DNA of 64,000 nt from Amyloporia xantha (GCA_036971615.1 JAYKKR010000012.1:434001-498000); one strand, 5' to 3'. Positions 33,501 to 46,613 are shown, numbered from the stretch's first letter. Notes: a model not told the origin generated them from the letters alone. Program-made: numbers and translations.

Positions 33501-36500
33501 GTCTGCAATTGGTGAGCAACCGCGCCGATTGCACACATGTCACGACCAACAAGACGGTTCGGCCACGGATCAAGTCGCCCTGCAGACATTTCTCGACGAT
33601 CCATCGCGCAGTATGCACATCGAGGGCGGCCAAAACCTGAGGGTATATCTAAGCTGCCCGGAAGTCATCGGGTCCTGGTTATATTACTTACATCATCGAG
33701 TAGTAAAATGGATGCTGTAGAATACACTGCACGAGCAAGCGTTACTCGAGCCTGTCGCACAGTTCATTTTTCGTCACCTCTTAGTGAAGCGGGAAAGTTA
33801 CCTTTTGTCCACCACTTATGAGAGTGATCAGTTCAATGCGAACGAGCCAACAAGTAGCCTACATACCTTAGAGTTATACCTCTTTCACCAACCTCCGTTT
33901 GGTCACCCGCATCAAAGAGTTCGAGATCTCTCTTAAGGCCACACTGATGTATGACTACTCATAAGATAAGTGAATATTCTAGTACTAATCAATGCGATTG
34001 ACAGACCTTCCGCTCTTCGTCATACGCAGCGCCAAAAATAATGTTGTTCTGATTGCAAATCGGTCAGTAGATGTCGATCTGTGTCCACCTCCGCTCACTC
34101 GGATTGTCTCATTTTGCACCCAAGATTCCTGGGCCGCGTACGCAACACCTCCCTCACGAGGAAGATGGAAGAAGGAGTCCGGTCCAGATGGAATGTAATG
34201 CATTTCACCTTATGGCAACGATGATGAGCAACACCCTTACGGAATGACCATTTCAGCCTCACCCAGCAAAGCCATCAGCATTGAAGTCTTCCCAGATCCC
34301 GTGGGTCCCACAATTAGATTGACGCAACCATGTTTAAAGATTAGCTCCTCCTCGATACGAAAGGTGAAATTTCGCTTTGTAGAGCCAGGGGTTGATGTGA
34401 CGTTTGCCTCATTGGTCCAAGTGAAAGAAGCATTGCGGAACCCGATCGTATTGCTTGTATGCGATGCATTGGAGAGTGTCAGTTCAGACGCGCCACTCTT
34501 GTTTTCTTCATAAAACTCGTCCAGCAACTCCGTCTGGGTGGAGTCAAAGTAAGCACAGGGCAAGAATAAGAGAGCTGTGTTTCCGACCTTGTTCAGGAAG
34601 TCATTCAAGCGGTTCAGTGATAACCTGGCTAGAGAAAACAAGTTTCAATAATGGCACAACATCGAATGATGATCCTACCTCGTATGATCATTGGGATCAT
34701 GCTAAACGTCAAGCCTGCTTGTGTGCTGAACATTTGAAAGACTTGGCATGCCTTCAGCGAAACATCAACGGTGAGATCATACAACACATACCAGTCATGG
34801 CTGAGAATACCGTGGAAGCTACGGCAGGTCAGGATCGTCAATCTCTCCGACGAAAATGGATTTACCTGTTAGTTGTCGCTTCATAATGATTGTCTGAACA
34901 GGGAGCTTAGCAAGGATGGGACTTCAGTAAGGAGGACTACTGATATATGTAAAGAATGTGGCGATCATGTTGAGCACGGGAATCATAGTGCTTTCGGCAT
35001 AGTCAGATGAAGCAGCATTGGACTAGACACATGCATACTAACTTGATACTCAAACCCATGGTTTCCAACAATTTGAATTTCATAATCCACGCTAGCTCCT
35101 CTTCGCGCTTTTCTGACAGATTCTGGGTAAAGCGCTGCTCCCATCCGAAGAGTTTGATCATGCGAATGACATTCAGCACTAGAGCACATTAAGCACTAAC
35201 ACAGTTGGGAAGCGCATCGGATCTAACTCCACTCACTCTCTGTGACGACCTGTACGCGAGCATCGGCCTGAAAATTGCCTGCTGTGAGCATGCTGACCCA
35301 AAATATGACGCCAGAGCAATACGCACTCTTTTCAACTTCTCGCCAAAGTACCTTCTCACCAACTTCGAAAAAGACCCTGGAAGCGGTAAGAACAGTATTA
35401 TCACTGCCATGCCGACGAAAGCGCTGAAGTTGGCGAAATCAGCTTTCTTGAACAACGATTCACACATTCACACATAAGGACGAACCTCCAACCGAGGATC
35501 GAGTACAGAAACCAGACACAGAGTCCAAGTTGAACTGGAACCTGCATAACTTTGAAGCGAAAAGAAACACCCAAGAACCCGTAAGATCAATGACCACACT
35601 TTAGGATGGTGGACCAACCAAGCTGCAAGATGTTCCGACCCGACCCGATAGAATTTAAGTCGCTAGTGATCAAATTGGTAATCTTTCCGGCGAAATTCTT
35701 GCTCGCTTCCTTGCCCAAATCTCCAGACGAAGGTTTGACGGTATCCTTGTTGGCATTTCCTTCGGTCTCGGTCGTGCTATCTGATTTCTGCTTCCCTTTC
35801 GGTGAGCCTGTACCTGTATTTGGCGCCGCTATAATCGCTCCGTCTTCGCTACCGTCTGCACTGACACGCTGGTACTGAGCCTGACTGCTCTCGGCAACGG
35901 ACGCGGTGTCCGGGGTGACAGAAGAAGACGGGTCGTTCTCCGAGCTGGACGTCTCTGAGACGTCTGCCTTCATCCGCATACGGAGGGCGTGATCGAACAC
36001 GAGCTGCGTGAGGATGGCTTCAATGTGGACCGCCATTGTCTCCTACAAAAGACATTTAGTTGAATACCGTAGAAGGCTGAAATACAGTAGCTCACGCCGA
36101 TGAATCCCCAGAATCCCGTGACTATACCACCCATTACAGGGCCCAAAAATAGCCAAGATATCCAAACCCAAGGTCTGATTGTAGCCCCTTCATCGCCAGT
36201 CTCCATGTAGCTATACCTAACTTCAGCAAAAGCTTTACAAGATAGCTGCGGACTACACACGAGAGCAGATATTTGATGCCAATAGGATTGGCAAACCGGA
36301 AAATTACCTGCAAGCAGTGCAAAACAAAATGGACGCACACATAATGCAGTACCTACTGTGAGTGCTTGCAATGCTGCCAATACTGTGAACTCGCCCCCTG
36401 CGCCGTCGTGAACGTGTGGGTACTGCGTTTCACATGCATTATAAAAATTCCTTACGAAAGACTTTCAGCAGACCCCAGATGAAATGACGGCCTTTCTTCT

Positions 36501-37600
36501 TCACTTGGAACGGATCGAGCTCCTACGACATGCTCATGGTCAGCCGTCCACATCCACAGAATGTGCAAGCACAGAGATTACCCCGGACGATGTCTTAACC
36601 AAGTTCTCTGCACTGTCGTAATCAGCAAGCGGAGGAAGCTCGTCGATGGGCAGATGGGGCACGCGATACGCTTTCGACACCGTCGGTTCCACTCACGCGA
36701 AAAATAAGATGGACAGAAGTGGCGCCGTCTGCTCAGGATGAGGCTCGGCGGAAGGATGCTACGTCGCGACATAGATATCAGTCAATAGGATCGTGAAACA
36801 TAAGTTTCTATGTCCTTACCTTGAGATCGAAGGGCGTATAACGCCTCGGAATAAGGAGAGGAATGATTGCAGCAGCAAATGTGACATCAGCGAGTTTTGC
36901 CCAAAGCAGAGCACCCTCCGATGCATCCAACGGGGACCATGTAGTTGTGGCCAAAGGCCATACGTCACGATACAAATATACTACCCAGGTGGAGAACAAT
37001 ACGAATACGAGATGCCGGTCGGCCACGCTGCTGGTCGCCGGTTTGGCCAGTAACGATATGAAAGCCAGCAGCGACGCATAGACCTAGTACAAGGATAGGA
37101 AATTGGCATCTCGTTGACAGTGTGAGAACTCACGTAAGTCAAACATAGGCCGAGTTGGAGTAGACCAGATGTACTGGGCCTGACCGGCGATGCATTCTTT
37201 TGCACGGAGAAAGCAGACATGGCCAGTAATGCCACACACGAAATAAGCCTTGCAAACTTGAAGACAAAAATGGCAAGCCCTCCCTGTTGTCGGATAAGAC
37301 GAGATACGCGCGATGCGTGCTCCGCCTCTTGTACCGGAACCTCGGTCGAGAATACAGTCTCGTCTGTCGCCGTATCCTCAGAAATACCGAGTTTCGCGTA
37401 CAATTTTCTGATAGCTCTAGAACGCAGAGCAAACTCCACGAGTAGCACTACGGCTGATGCGGCAGCAATGTAGGCAGGCACGACCAAAGAATCTGCAAAT
37501 ACATTTCTACTGGATGTTAACTCTATGCTACGCATTTCAGAGCACTGGTCACTCACTGCGCGTCATTGCCGATGTCGAATGTCACCGGAGCGTCGAACAT
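30580..37600 (-). pseudogene. ABCC/MRP-type ABC transporter with nonsense and frameshift lesions
   Basis: This has the layout of a full MRP-type exporter (Ycf1/Bpt1/Yor1 group, which moves glutathione conjugates and drugs). The start at 37600 gives MFDAPVTFDIGND. TMD0 has about five spans (SLVVPAYIAAASAVVLLVEF, HLVFVLFSTWVVYLYRDVW and others). TMD1 includes TIRPWVWISWLFLGPVMGG and NVIRMIKLFGWEQRF. NBD1 has Walker A GPTGSGKTS (about 34290), signature LSGGQKARV and Walker B ILLLDDV.AALD. TMD2 follows. NBD2 has Walker A GRTGSGKSS, LSVGQKQILALVRAIV, LLILDEATSAID and TVAHRL, with a stop at 30580. Lesions: a TGA at 36693-36695 in LFFA*VEPTVSKAYRVPHL, where relatives have an aromatic residue, and a 2-nt loss at about 31180 between DEGHISLD and AIASAGSN. 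Some TMD2 junctions near 32,620-32,700 also fail to close. It is probably a pseudogene. Confidence 0.8.
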
Positions 37601-38057
37601 GGTTGATTCCACGGCAGAACTAACCCGTTTCTACTGGCTTGCTTGTCTGTACTCGTTGTCACTGGAAAGTAGAAGGTTGGGACATATACAAGGTCAAGGA
37701 TTTTCATTTATATCAGTCCAGTTGACAAGCTGCGGTTGATTTTAACCGTGCGTGCATGATAAGGTTCCCTCAACTCTTACAGATCGGTTTCCAGGCCAGA
37801 TTGTTTCGAGGTGAAAGGAGTTTAAAGCTGATCAGGGCTGAGGATAGCTGAGAGCAAGCGGTGCGTGATCTCGTACCCAGACTTTTTATGCCGCACCCCA
37901 CCACCGCGAACGGTGCGCATTGTGATAGCCGAGTCAGATCATTCCAATGTATATGGGCGCCTAATTCAACGAACATTGAAATATTGAACAGTGACGCCTA
38001 GTGGCGCTGAGGGTAAGACTTATCACTAGCTATCACTACCCGTTTCCGCGGAAGAGT
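37601..38057. other. Bidirectional intergenic promoter region
   Basis: These 457 bp separate the head-to-head ABC transporter (-) and carboxypeptidase (+). No clear TATA box or repeated operator was recognised. Confidence 0.4.
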
Positions 38058-40474
38058 ATGTCTACTCCTTTTGTTTCGAAGAGCAAGGAAGCAGCAGAAT
38101 CACTGGACGTCGACCAGGCCTGTTGTCGTCAAGAGCGAAGCAGACGGGAAACATACATCCAGCTTTTCTTTTCTCGGGCTGTGCGTCTTTTGATCGTGCT
38201 CCTATTATTATCTGGAATTTGGGGTCTTCCGACTCTCCGCCGTGCTTTCTTGGCCCGACCAGATCTAGAGTTTGCAGCGCTATGCCCCCAAACTCTCCCC
38301 CTAGTTCCAACGGAAAATGCAGAATTATGGGAGCGATTGAGCCAGACACTCAAAACTGAGACATTCGTGGACAGGGTAGTGGATTTGCTAGGCGGTGGCA
38401 TTCGTATCCCGTGAGTTTGAATTGCAAGAATATGTCTCATCAGTCGCCAGGGCTGAGGCGGACGAAGCACGGAAGTCTATGATGATTGGGGCTCCGTCGG
38501 TGAAGACATTCGTTGGGAAGTGTTTGCGCCTTTCCACGAATATCTCCTTGGGGCATTTCCACAGATGTAAGCTTGTGTCATTACGTTGTGAGAGATGGGA
38601 TAAAAATACGTTTGTCGTGGAATAGTCATGCTACACTGGAGCTCACTAAAGTGAACACATACGGGCTCGTGTATGTATGGAAAGGTTCAGATGCTTCGCT
38701 TAAGCCCTTGCTCTTGACCGCTCATCAAGGTACTTACTCTCGGAATCCCATCAGCACTGACGGACGTGAATTCTGATCGTTTGTCTCAGACGTTGTTCCC
38801 GTCAATCCCGAAACGTACGATCAATGGGTCCATCCGCCGTTCTCCGGTTATTATGATGGTTTGTGCGCTAGTACCACTGGTCAATATGTGTACGACTCAC
38901 CAACGCCGTCTCAGGGGCATATATCTGGGGACGAGGCAGCGTGGACGACAAGGGCGGATTGATTGGTCTGATGTGAAAACAACAGCCAGTTAATTTTACA
39001 AGTGTGCTGATTGTTGAGTAGGACCGCTGTTGAGGTGATGTTGGAGCACGGCTTCATACCTAGGCGTGGAATTGTCCTTGCTCTCGGGTTCGACGAGGAA
39101 GCAAGGGGACGCGAGGTATGTATTTGTCCGCATTGTACAATGAATATCGCAGAATCATGGCTAATGACATGTGATAGGGTGCTCTATCAATTGCACAATA
39201 TCTCCTGTCCACATACGGTGAAGATGCGTTTGCCATGCTGGTGGATGAAGGCGGTAGGTTGTTCTCGGTGCAATAGCGTCACCCCACTGATGGCGCCTAC
39301 GAAGGGGAAATTCAGGAGCAATATGGTAGCCTATTCGCCCTTCCCTCCATCGCGGAAAAGGGATATCTCGACGTAAATATCGACGTATCCGCACCTGGCG
39401 GTCACTCAAGCGTTCCTCCATTGCACACGGTCTGCCCCCATTTTCCGGGTCTGGATTATTAATTTGAGCTTTGCATCTCAGACAATCGGCATGCTTGCCG
39501 AGATGCTGGTGCACTACGAAAACAACCCATTCGAGGCGGAATTCAAGCGGGATACGCCCATGTATAAGCATGCGCAATGCTTCGCAGAACACGCACCCGG
39601 GCTCCCGGAGTCTTTGCGTGATGCGATCAAGAGGTCTCAGTCTTCCGACAAGGCCTTGCGCCGCGCGGAGGCCTTGCTTTTCCAGGACCCGGTCTTCAAG
39701 GCACTGGTAAGCACGACACAAGCCGTCGATATGATCAGCGGTGGCGTGAAGTCGAACGCTCTGCCGGAGAATGCCGTGGCATTGATCGACCATCGCATCG
39801 CCGCCGATAGGTGCGGTCATCATAGTCGGATACATCTTCTGCCGCGTTAATTCATGTCTCGATTTTGGTAGTTCCGTCGCAGCGGTGAAAGAGCACAGCA
39901 TTGAAATGCTCAAACCCTTTGCTGCACGGTTCAACTTGTCGCTGACCGCGTTCGGCGAGCGCCTCACAGACGACGCACCGACGTACGGCAGCTTGACACT
40001 CAGCGATGCTTGGGATTCTGCACTTGAGCCTGCACCTATTACTCCTACTGGTAGGGATTCCGCCCCATTCCAGCTGCTCTCTGGCACGATCAAGGCTGCC
40101 TACCATACCCACCACGCCGACTCCTTAGAAGAGGACGAAATCAATGTGATTCCGAGTTTGGCATCTGGAAATACTGGTGTGTAGATCTGCCTTAGCGAAT
40201 AGCTCGGAGGACTGACACCCCGGCATAATTATAGATACTCAGTTTTATTGGAAAATGACGCGCCACATATTCCGCTACACCCATTACAATGCAGGTAGTG
40301 GGTCAGGCTTGGACGGGGTCCACACAGTCAACGAAGGTTCTTCATCATTATATCCTGAGCTGCTGCATAATGCTAACACGACTATACGCAGCTTGTTTGG
40401 CAGACGGTCTCGTTGAGATGATAAGGTTTTTTACTTTACTGATTTTGAACGCTGACGAGGCTTCTGCGCTGTGA
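38058..40474 (+). CDS. M20-family vacuolar carboxypeptidase (Gly-X carboxypeptidase, CPS1-like)
   Basis: This is a zinc metallopeptidase that trims C-terminal residues from peptides in the vacuole. The start at 38058 (MSTPFVSKSKEAAESLD) is followed by an N-terminal membrane anchor, RLLIVLLLLSGIWGL (about residues 45-60), as in yeast Cps1. The metal and catalytic motifs are in order: LLLTAHQDVVPVNPETYDQW (His ligand), AYIWGRGSVDDKGGLIGLM (bridging Asp), LALGFDEEARG (catalytic and metal Glu), LVDEGG, APGGHSSVPP in the dimerisation lid, and HIFRYTHYNAG (C-terminal His). It ends LILNADEASAL at 40474. About ten introns, several checked at the junctions. The acceptor after LVDEG is uncertain: the best in-frame choice gives GGEIQEQYGS. 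No lesion was seen. Confidence 0.85.
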
Positions 40475-42090
40475 TTCTCGTGAAGTAATGTAGTATGCAT
40501 TTGGTCGCTGTTATGTGTTCTCATACAAGGCCGAGTGAAATCCCGACGGTGGTAATAATATTGGTTCGCCGGACATCCCTGCCCTGCGTTGATGACTACC
40601 TTGCGATCACCCCATAAAGTAAGTACCGTAGTCCCTAGGACACTTTTTAGGGCAGTGATGTTCTTGAACCCTGACCCTGAAACCCGACAGAGCTCTATGA
40701 GACGAAAACCTCGAGCTCCTGCTAAGTCTGAAGGGGTCACCCTTCTTTTTTAACCTCTCCACGATGCCTTGAAGAAATCCGAGCGAAATGACTTGTATTG
40801 AGCGAGTTCAAAAGCATTGACCCCCGGTGTCATCAGTCCATTGAACATCACCGATTTATCATTTATGGTACTTACTTGGTGTTTATCGGCGCTGCTCCGC
40901 CCGCCAGGTTCCGATATGCTTCTCATCACAGGTTGCTAGTACTGCTAGTGCTGCTTTCTCAGGGGTTGCATTGATATCACAGTCTGTAAATGTTGGCCCA
41001 GTACAATATTAATCTAGTATGAATTACTGCAGACGATGGTGGAAGCTTCCACTATACTCCTACAGCTTTCACTTGAGCGGACGAAGAGTAAGAGGGAGCG
41101 GTTGCCTTTTGCATGGTGCATGGTATTTTAGCTTGGAACCCACGATGTCGGCACACTCGACCTATCACTGCTGAATTCCTCCCATCCCATGATGGACAAG
41201 ACGAGTGAGTGGTTCGCACCAGCGGCATGGCGATGCGAGTTAGCAGAATGCGGTCATACTCAGGCTGTAGAACGAAACTCTGGGAGGTACCTGAGGGAAT
41301 GATAACGCAAACAACAGAAAAGACTCGTAACAACTCGACATCGATGTGAAGTGACCTACGAGACGACAACGACAGGGGACAAACGGCAACTGATGCTAAA
41401 TCGAACTTTCATAACAGCGATAACATAAATAGGTGGCAACATAATGGCAACGACCGTACTCCAAAGCACAGCGCAACTAGCGGCATGGTGTATAACGGTT
41501 GGATTGAGGCAGAGGAAAGGCGGAAGGCAAAAGGGCGCATGCACGCGTAGATTGTGATGGCGCCGCCGCGAGCGGAAGAAACCATATTGAGCAGCCGGAT
41601 GAAAAAGCGCGCGGAGGCGGAAGGCCCAAATCGAGACAGAAGCTGTCGGCAAATGCCGATGCAGCTGAAAAACTTACATAAGCCATCTGCCGTCCTACAC
41701 CACTCATAACCGATTGCTAGCGCATATCGGAACTAGAAGGAGTGTTAGAGGTCCCTCGCGCGTCTCGCTGGAAGTCGAAATTGATCTTTACCATTCAGCC
41801 TTCTCTTTACATCTCTTCCCCTCCAGCCGTGTTCTTTGCGAAAGCCATGTCTTCCCTTATTGTCTAAATGTGACGCTCTGCCTTTTTATGAGTCAGACAT
41901 GTCTGTTACCTTTTCGAGCGAAACCAAGATTATGCCAGAAAACCGGCTTATTAACGGTGGCCGCGGCCGGATTGGTTGTCGTTGCCTTTCACTTATCTCC
42001 GAAAATATATATGTGCAGACGGAACGCCGTACAGCGCGGTATAAGTCTCGACGATGACTCGAGCTCAAGTGCACGATCTTGACTCTCGCC
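40475..42090. other. Intergenic region, one possible small spliced gene not called
   Basis: A 1.6-kb gap. On the minus strand at about 41708-41360, MSGVGRQMAY followed by a GTAAGT donor and a CAG acceptor 30-40 nt later gives a frame of about 90 codons. The intron would be too short and no family is recognised. On the plus strand, 41714-42082 has a single hydrophobic stretch (LLTVAAAGLVVVAFHL). Neither is supported enough to annotate. Confidence 0.35.
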
Positions 42091-43297
42091 ATGTTACCCC
42101 GTATTGTGCTCTGCGGTGAGTGTGATGCTTTGCTCTCGGGGAGAACTACCAACTTACGCATCATTGCAATCAAGATCAACCATTATGGGCCAAAGATGAG
42201 GCCAAACAAATGTTTAGCGGAATCGCGGATGTAATTGTGAGTCCTCTTCGCGCTGATTGTGTTTCGGCCAAATTTACCTACGTGTTTACACGATAGCAAT
42301 CGGACGAAGCTACCAATCGTGCAGAGTTTTTTGCAGGCTTCCAGCCAGGTGGAAAATATGAGGGCGCCGTTGGTCTTTATAGGCGCAACAATTCAGTTGC
42401 CCGAATCGGCGTGTTTGACAAAGAGTTCATAGCCGGCCTACCCTCGAGTGTGAAGTGGATCGCGCACAACGGGGCAGGCTACGACGAAGTCGACGTCTCA
42501 GCATGCAAAGAAAGGGGCATCTATGTGTCTAACACACCTGGAGCAGGCGACGATGCTACCGCGACGACAGCACTATACCTGCTTATTTCCACCTTCCGCT
42601 GTTTCTCCAAGGCAGAGCGCGACATCCGTGCTGGCGCATGGAAGACACTCCATTCGTCTGCCTCCGCTCATGACTTGACAGGAAAAACGATCGCGATTCT
42701 CGGGCTGGGTGGAATAGGGTTACGCTTCGCGGAGCTCGTGCACGCATTTCCGATGCGTGTTCTCTACCACAGCCGACGCCCGGTCCCGCATGCACCAGAG
42801 TGGTGTGAATACTACGGTGCTGACCGTCTGGACGAGATGCTCGCGACCGCGGATGTGCTAAGCGTGCATGTACCGCTGAACGAAGGAACTGTAGGACTGG
42901 TGGACGAGAAGATGATCAGAAAGCTAAAGAAGGGCGCTGTGATCATCAACACCGCAAGGGGTAAAGTTGTCGACGAGGAGGCGATCATGAGAGCGTTAGG
43001 AGACGGTCATGTACGTTCTGCCGTCTTTGTACATCGATTCACATCACTCATTCACATCACTTGCGTAAATATTCCTATATCCGATGTCCACAGTTATCCG
43101 CGGTCGGCCTGGACGTGTATCATGGCGAGCCAAACGTCAACCCGCGCTGGTTCGATTACCCCAATGCGACGCTCCTCCCACACATCGGTACAGCTACTAG
43201 CGACACTATCAAACGCATGGAGATGCGCGCTTTTGCAAATCTCAGGGACTTCTTGGTGACCGGAATGGGGAAGGATTTGGTGTCTGAATACAAGTAG
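42091..43297 (+). CDS. D-isomer-specific 2-hydroxyacid dehydrogenase (glyoxylate/hydroxypyruvate reductase type)
   Basis: This NAD(P)H-dependent reductase converts glyoxylate or hydroxypyruvate to glycolate or glycerate (yeast Gor1 relative). There are four exons. Exon 1 is MLPRIVLCG. Exon 2 has QPLWAKDEAKQMFSGIADVI. The main exon runs from QSDEATNRAEFFAGFQPGGK through the substrate loop IAHNGAGYDEVDVSACKERG and SNTPGAGDDATATTALYLL, to the nucleotide-binding TIAILGLGGIGLRFAE and INTARGKVVDEEA with the catalytic Arg. The last exon has VGLDVYHGEPNVNPR (catalytic Glu) and ATLLPHIGTATSDT (catalytic His), ending LVSEYK at 43297. All catalytic residues are present and the length is normal. It is probably cytosolic. 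The exact 2-oxoacid preference cannot be read. Confidence 0.88.
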
Positions 43298-43603
43298 AGG
43301 ATCCATGGCGGAGCTAAGGCAATCCGTGAGGCGTTGAGGTGTTGTCATAGGAATGAAAGTCTAACTGATTGATAGTAAACATCAATCATGCCGTTCGCGT
43401 CGCATATTGTACATCAGATCCATCGATATATGTTATCGTAATGTTTGTGGTACCTGCCGTACTTTCGACTGCTGTCATTCATCAATGAAGCGTAACAATG
43501 CACGCTCCTAATTTCCTGTCATAAGCGTCCATATCTCGTCGGTTTCCAGGGCTCAGTTTGTAAATAATGACCCAGACGGTCTGCAACGACCTTAGGTTGA
43601 CCA
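43298..43603. other. Convergent 3' intergenic region
   Basis: About 300 bp between the ends of the dehydrogenase (+) and the F-box/propeller-type gene (-). No feature was recognised. Confidence 0.45.
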
Positions 43604-46372
43604 TCATTGGGATGCTGCGCTCGGACTGAAGTCAACGCATAACACAATAGAGCCGAAACCTATGACCAGTGAGTATCATGAGAGTTGAGCCGAGAGTAGC
43701 GCTGCTTACTGGGCTCGGACTCGGAAGAATCATCTCCCATGTCATCGTCTCCCATGTTGAACTCGAAGTCGTAGATATCCTCAACATCATCATATTCAGC
43801 ATATTCTCCTTCAAACTCATCGTATTCCTCGTCCTCTTCAAAATCTTCGAAATCGTCCACGAACCTCCGGTGTACCATTGAATCGTCATGTTCGTCTAGA
43901 TCATGATCTGTCGCAGAGCCTAGGTAGTCTTCTGCAGCGCCATCAGAGGCGACATTTCCAGTACTGGAGCCTTCCATTAGGTCGTGGGTCCGATGGTGTT
44001 GAGGTCTGTCGTGTGTATTGCCCTCGTTCTCTACCTCTATGACGGAAGGAACCGAATCCCACTGTGAGCGAGCATTGTCCTTCTGTGGGACGTGGAGTGA
44101 GCTCCACGTCAAGTAGAGTTTCGTCGCCGTCATTTGTAGACAGCTGACATTGGACAGCAGCCTTTGGCCAGTCAACTGCGTGACCTGACACGCAGCCAGG
44201 TGTCGATACGAGATATGCGGAGCAATTGATGAATAGCCCTCGATAGTACCTAGACTACGAGCACCATCTTTATTCTGTGGGACTTCCGGATCGAGCAGGC
44301 CGTGCTCCGTGGTGTCAAGGACGAAGACGTAGACCCCAGAAGTCTATCATGAACGACGTTATGTCACCTCGCGACATCTCAGGGGAAAGATGACATACCG
44401 TAACCACACTGACTCGGCCATGCTCGAACGCTAAGTAAACGGATAAGTGAATGTCGTCACGGGAGTTAATGGATTTGGGAAGAGCGATATAAATCTCTAC
44501 GGCTGCGTCTGCTAAAGAGACTTGTCCTTTCGATACACGCTCAAAATCTTTGAGGAGGATTATTCTGTTGTCGCTCAGCATAGCAACCAGATCGCGGCCT
44601 GTCCTCGAAACATGGGCTGCATGGCAAAATTAGAAATGGGAGAGTACAACTATCAGATTCGCAGACTCGCCTGCTATATACGCAGGCCAAGGAAGCGACT
44701 GCGGTGGATGCGCATTAAGCAGACGCGCTTTGAGTGGCACGATGGCCTGATCCTCATCTCGCCCTCCGGGAACCTCGAGAGTGGCTATCGTTTTCGCAAG
44801 CACATGATCAATCGCCGGCATGCGCAGGACGAGGGCTCCGTCCGCACGGTTGAACACACGCAGCTCTTGCCATCCGCACACAAATACATGCTGGGCACTC
44901 ACATCCACGTATACAATGGTCCCGAGCTGCGTACTGCCTCCACGAAGGCCCTGGAGGTCGTGAACGGTTTGTGCAAGAACCCCAGAAGGGACATCCCAAA
45001 GGAACGCGGTATTGAGTGACATCTCGGCAAGGGTGGGGTACACAAAACGGAAGGCATGCGTAGGCATCGACTGCTGCAGCAGTGCCCATGGCCTGAAGTG
45101 ACCCCTTGTAGCTCCAGGATACCGGCTCTCAGCATTGCGGTAGGCTTCCAGCTGGGAGTTATCCGGGGGAGAGCTGGAACAAGCATCGGGAGACTCGAAG
45201 TCAGAAGCTAGACGCCAAATTTCTTTGTGTTCCGGGAAGCGGTCAAATAGGAGGAATCCCTGCTCATATTCCAGGTGAGCATGGGCCCTGACGTATGTCT
45301 GTCCAAGTGTTGAATGTCAAGGCTAATTTTCAACAGATCGTACTAGCGCACCGTGGACAATCTCCAAAGCTCTTCACCCGTTGTCGTGTCGGTGACTCGA
45401 AGTCCACCATTCTCATGCGTAGTCATTAGCAAACCCCGGCCTTCGTCAACTTTGATTCGGTGCACATCAGGACGTGTTTCACAGAACGTTCTCATATTCG
45501 CAGATCCTTGACCCGCCCAGTTTCTGTCAAGTTCGAAGCATTGTTTGCCTGAAAATGCGTTGTCAGTCAACAGTCATAAATGGTCCTGGAGAAAATGGGC
45601 AGGGCGGGATACTTTGCTGATTGACCGAATGCTGAATCTATATTCAGCAGTAACTCAGGGTAGGATCTAGCTGCCAGTCGTTTTTGACGTCGCCAGAATA
45701 TAGGACACAACCGTCTCAACCCGGAAACCTTCAGCTTCATACCCAGGGCAGACTTCGCCAACTATATCGTAGGCAATATAGCTGCAAAGGGACTATTGAA
45801 GGCTGTCTTTGAGAATATGTCCCCATCGGCCAAGGCCCTGTTGAACTTGCTAAATCTAGCACTTATCCAAACAATCCAACAGATGGAGAAGGTCACCGGC
45901 AAGCTTGTGACTGAGACGACATTTAAGAAGACAACATGAGTGACCTCCCGCATGATGCCGCTTGATCACCGATGAGACGTAATGTGTCTCGCGCCACGAC
46001 CCATGGAGACCATCAGATTGATACAATACATCCAAATTGCACCTCTGGCATACGGCGACCACACTTTCTCAACTGATTCCAATGATGATAAGGGATAAAT
46101 GAGACCCAGGACTCACATATCAATTTCCAACCGATTGTAGTATCCACAGGGTAATCGAGATTCATAGTGTGACCATCCGAGTTCAATGTAGCATCGAGTG
46201 AACGGACATAGTTGTGCAGCAGAGCTGCGTGATGGTATATGGTAGATTCATTTGTGCTGATGAAGTTGTTCAGTGAGTGCGACACTAGCTGGAGTGAATA
46301 AAGCTCTTGTAATGGTAGATATTGCACAATACACAGGAGTAGCTCGACCGGTAGATTTTCGAGTCTGGACAT
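43604..46372 (-). CDS. F-box protein with propeller-like body and acidic tail
   Basis: The N-terminus is a clear F-box: MSRLENLPVELLLCIVQYLP LQELYSLQLVSHSLNNF, starting at 46372. The donor after GWKLI opens an unusually long intron (about 565 nt) before CKQCFELDRNWAGQG. Then come HRIKVDEGRGLLMTTHENGG and LRVTDTTTGEELWRL, which look like beta-propeller blades. Further blades are LNTAFLWDVPSGVLAQT, LGTIVYVDVSAQHVFVCGWQ, RDLVAMLSDNRIILLKDFE and GVYVFVLDTTEHGLL. The C-terminus is extremely acidic (about 43750-43900: EDFEEDEEYDEFEGEYAEYD) and ends VDFSPSAASQ at 43604. It is probably a substrate receptor of an SCF ubiquitin ligase. The target is unknown. The junction near 44640 does not close cleanly, so one exon edge there is uncertain. 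Confidence 0.7.
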
Positions 46373-46613
46373 GATGTACGACTCAGCACACAGAAAAAAA
46401 GACGTTCTGCAAGAGATAGCGAGTCGGAGAAATAAAAGCCTAGCAGCTGTAGAAATCAGCACTGTTCAGATCTTGGAAGTGGAGATCAGGGGATGAAGGC
46501 AATTCCGACTTCAAGCTTCAGCGCTTCAGTCCATTCTTACTACAAATAATGCCAAATAGCAGTCCGCTCAATTTCATGAATTCATCAAAAAGTCCTTTTC
46601 AAAACATTTCTCG
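46373..46613. promoter_or_regulatory. Divergent promoter region (F-box gene / ELP1)
   Basis: Only 241 bp separate the two start codons, so the genes must share this region. No TATA box was seen on either side, as expected for housekeeping promoters. Confidence 0.4.

Noticed and set aside
36693..36718. A very short intron (GTGAGT...AAAG) removing the stop in the ABC transporter
   Set aside because: It would be about 25 nt, far below the minimum seen here, and it would delete residues that are conserved in the family.
41356..41708. A small mitochondrial-type gene starting MSGVGRQMAY
   Set aside because: The donor is good, but the only acceptor would give an intron of about 35 nt and the downstream sequence matches no family.
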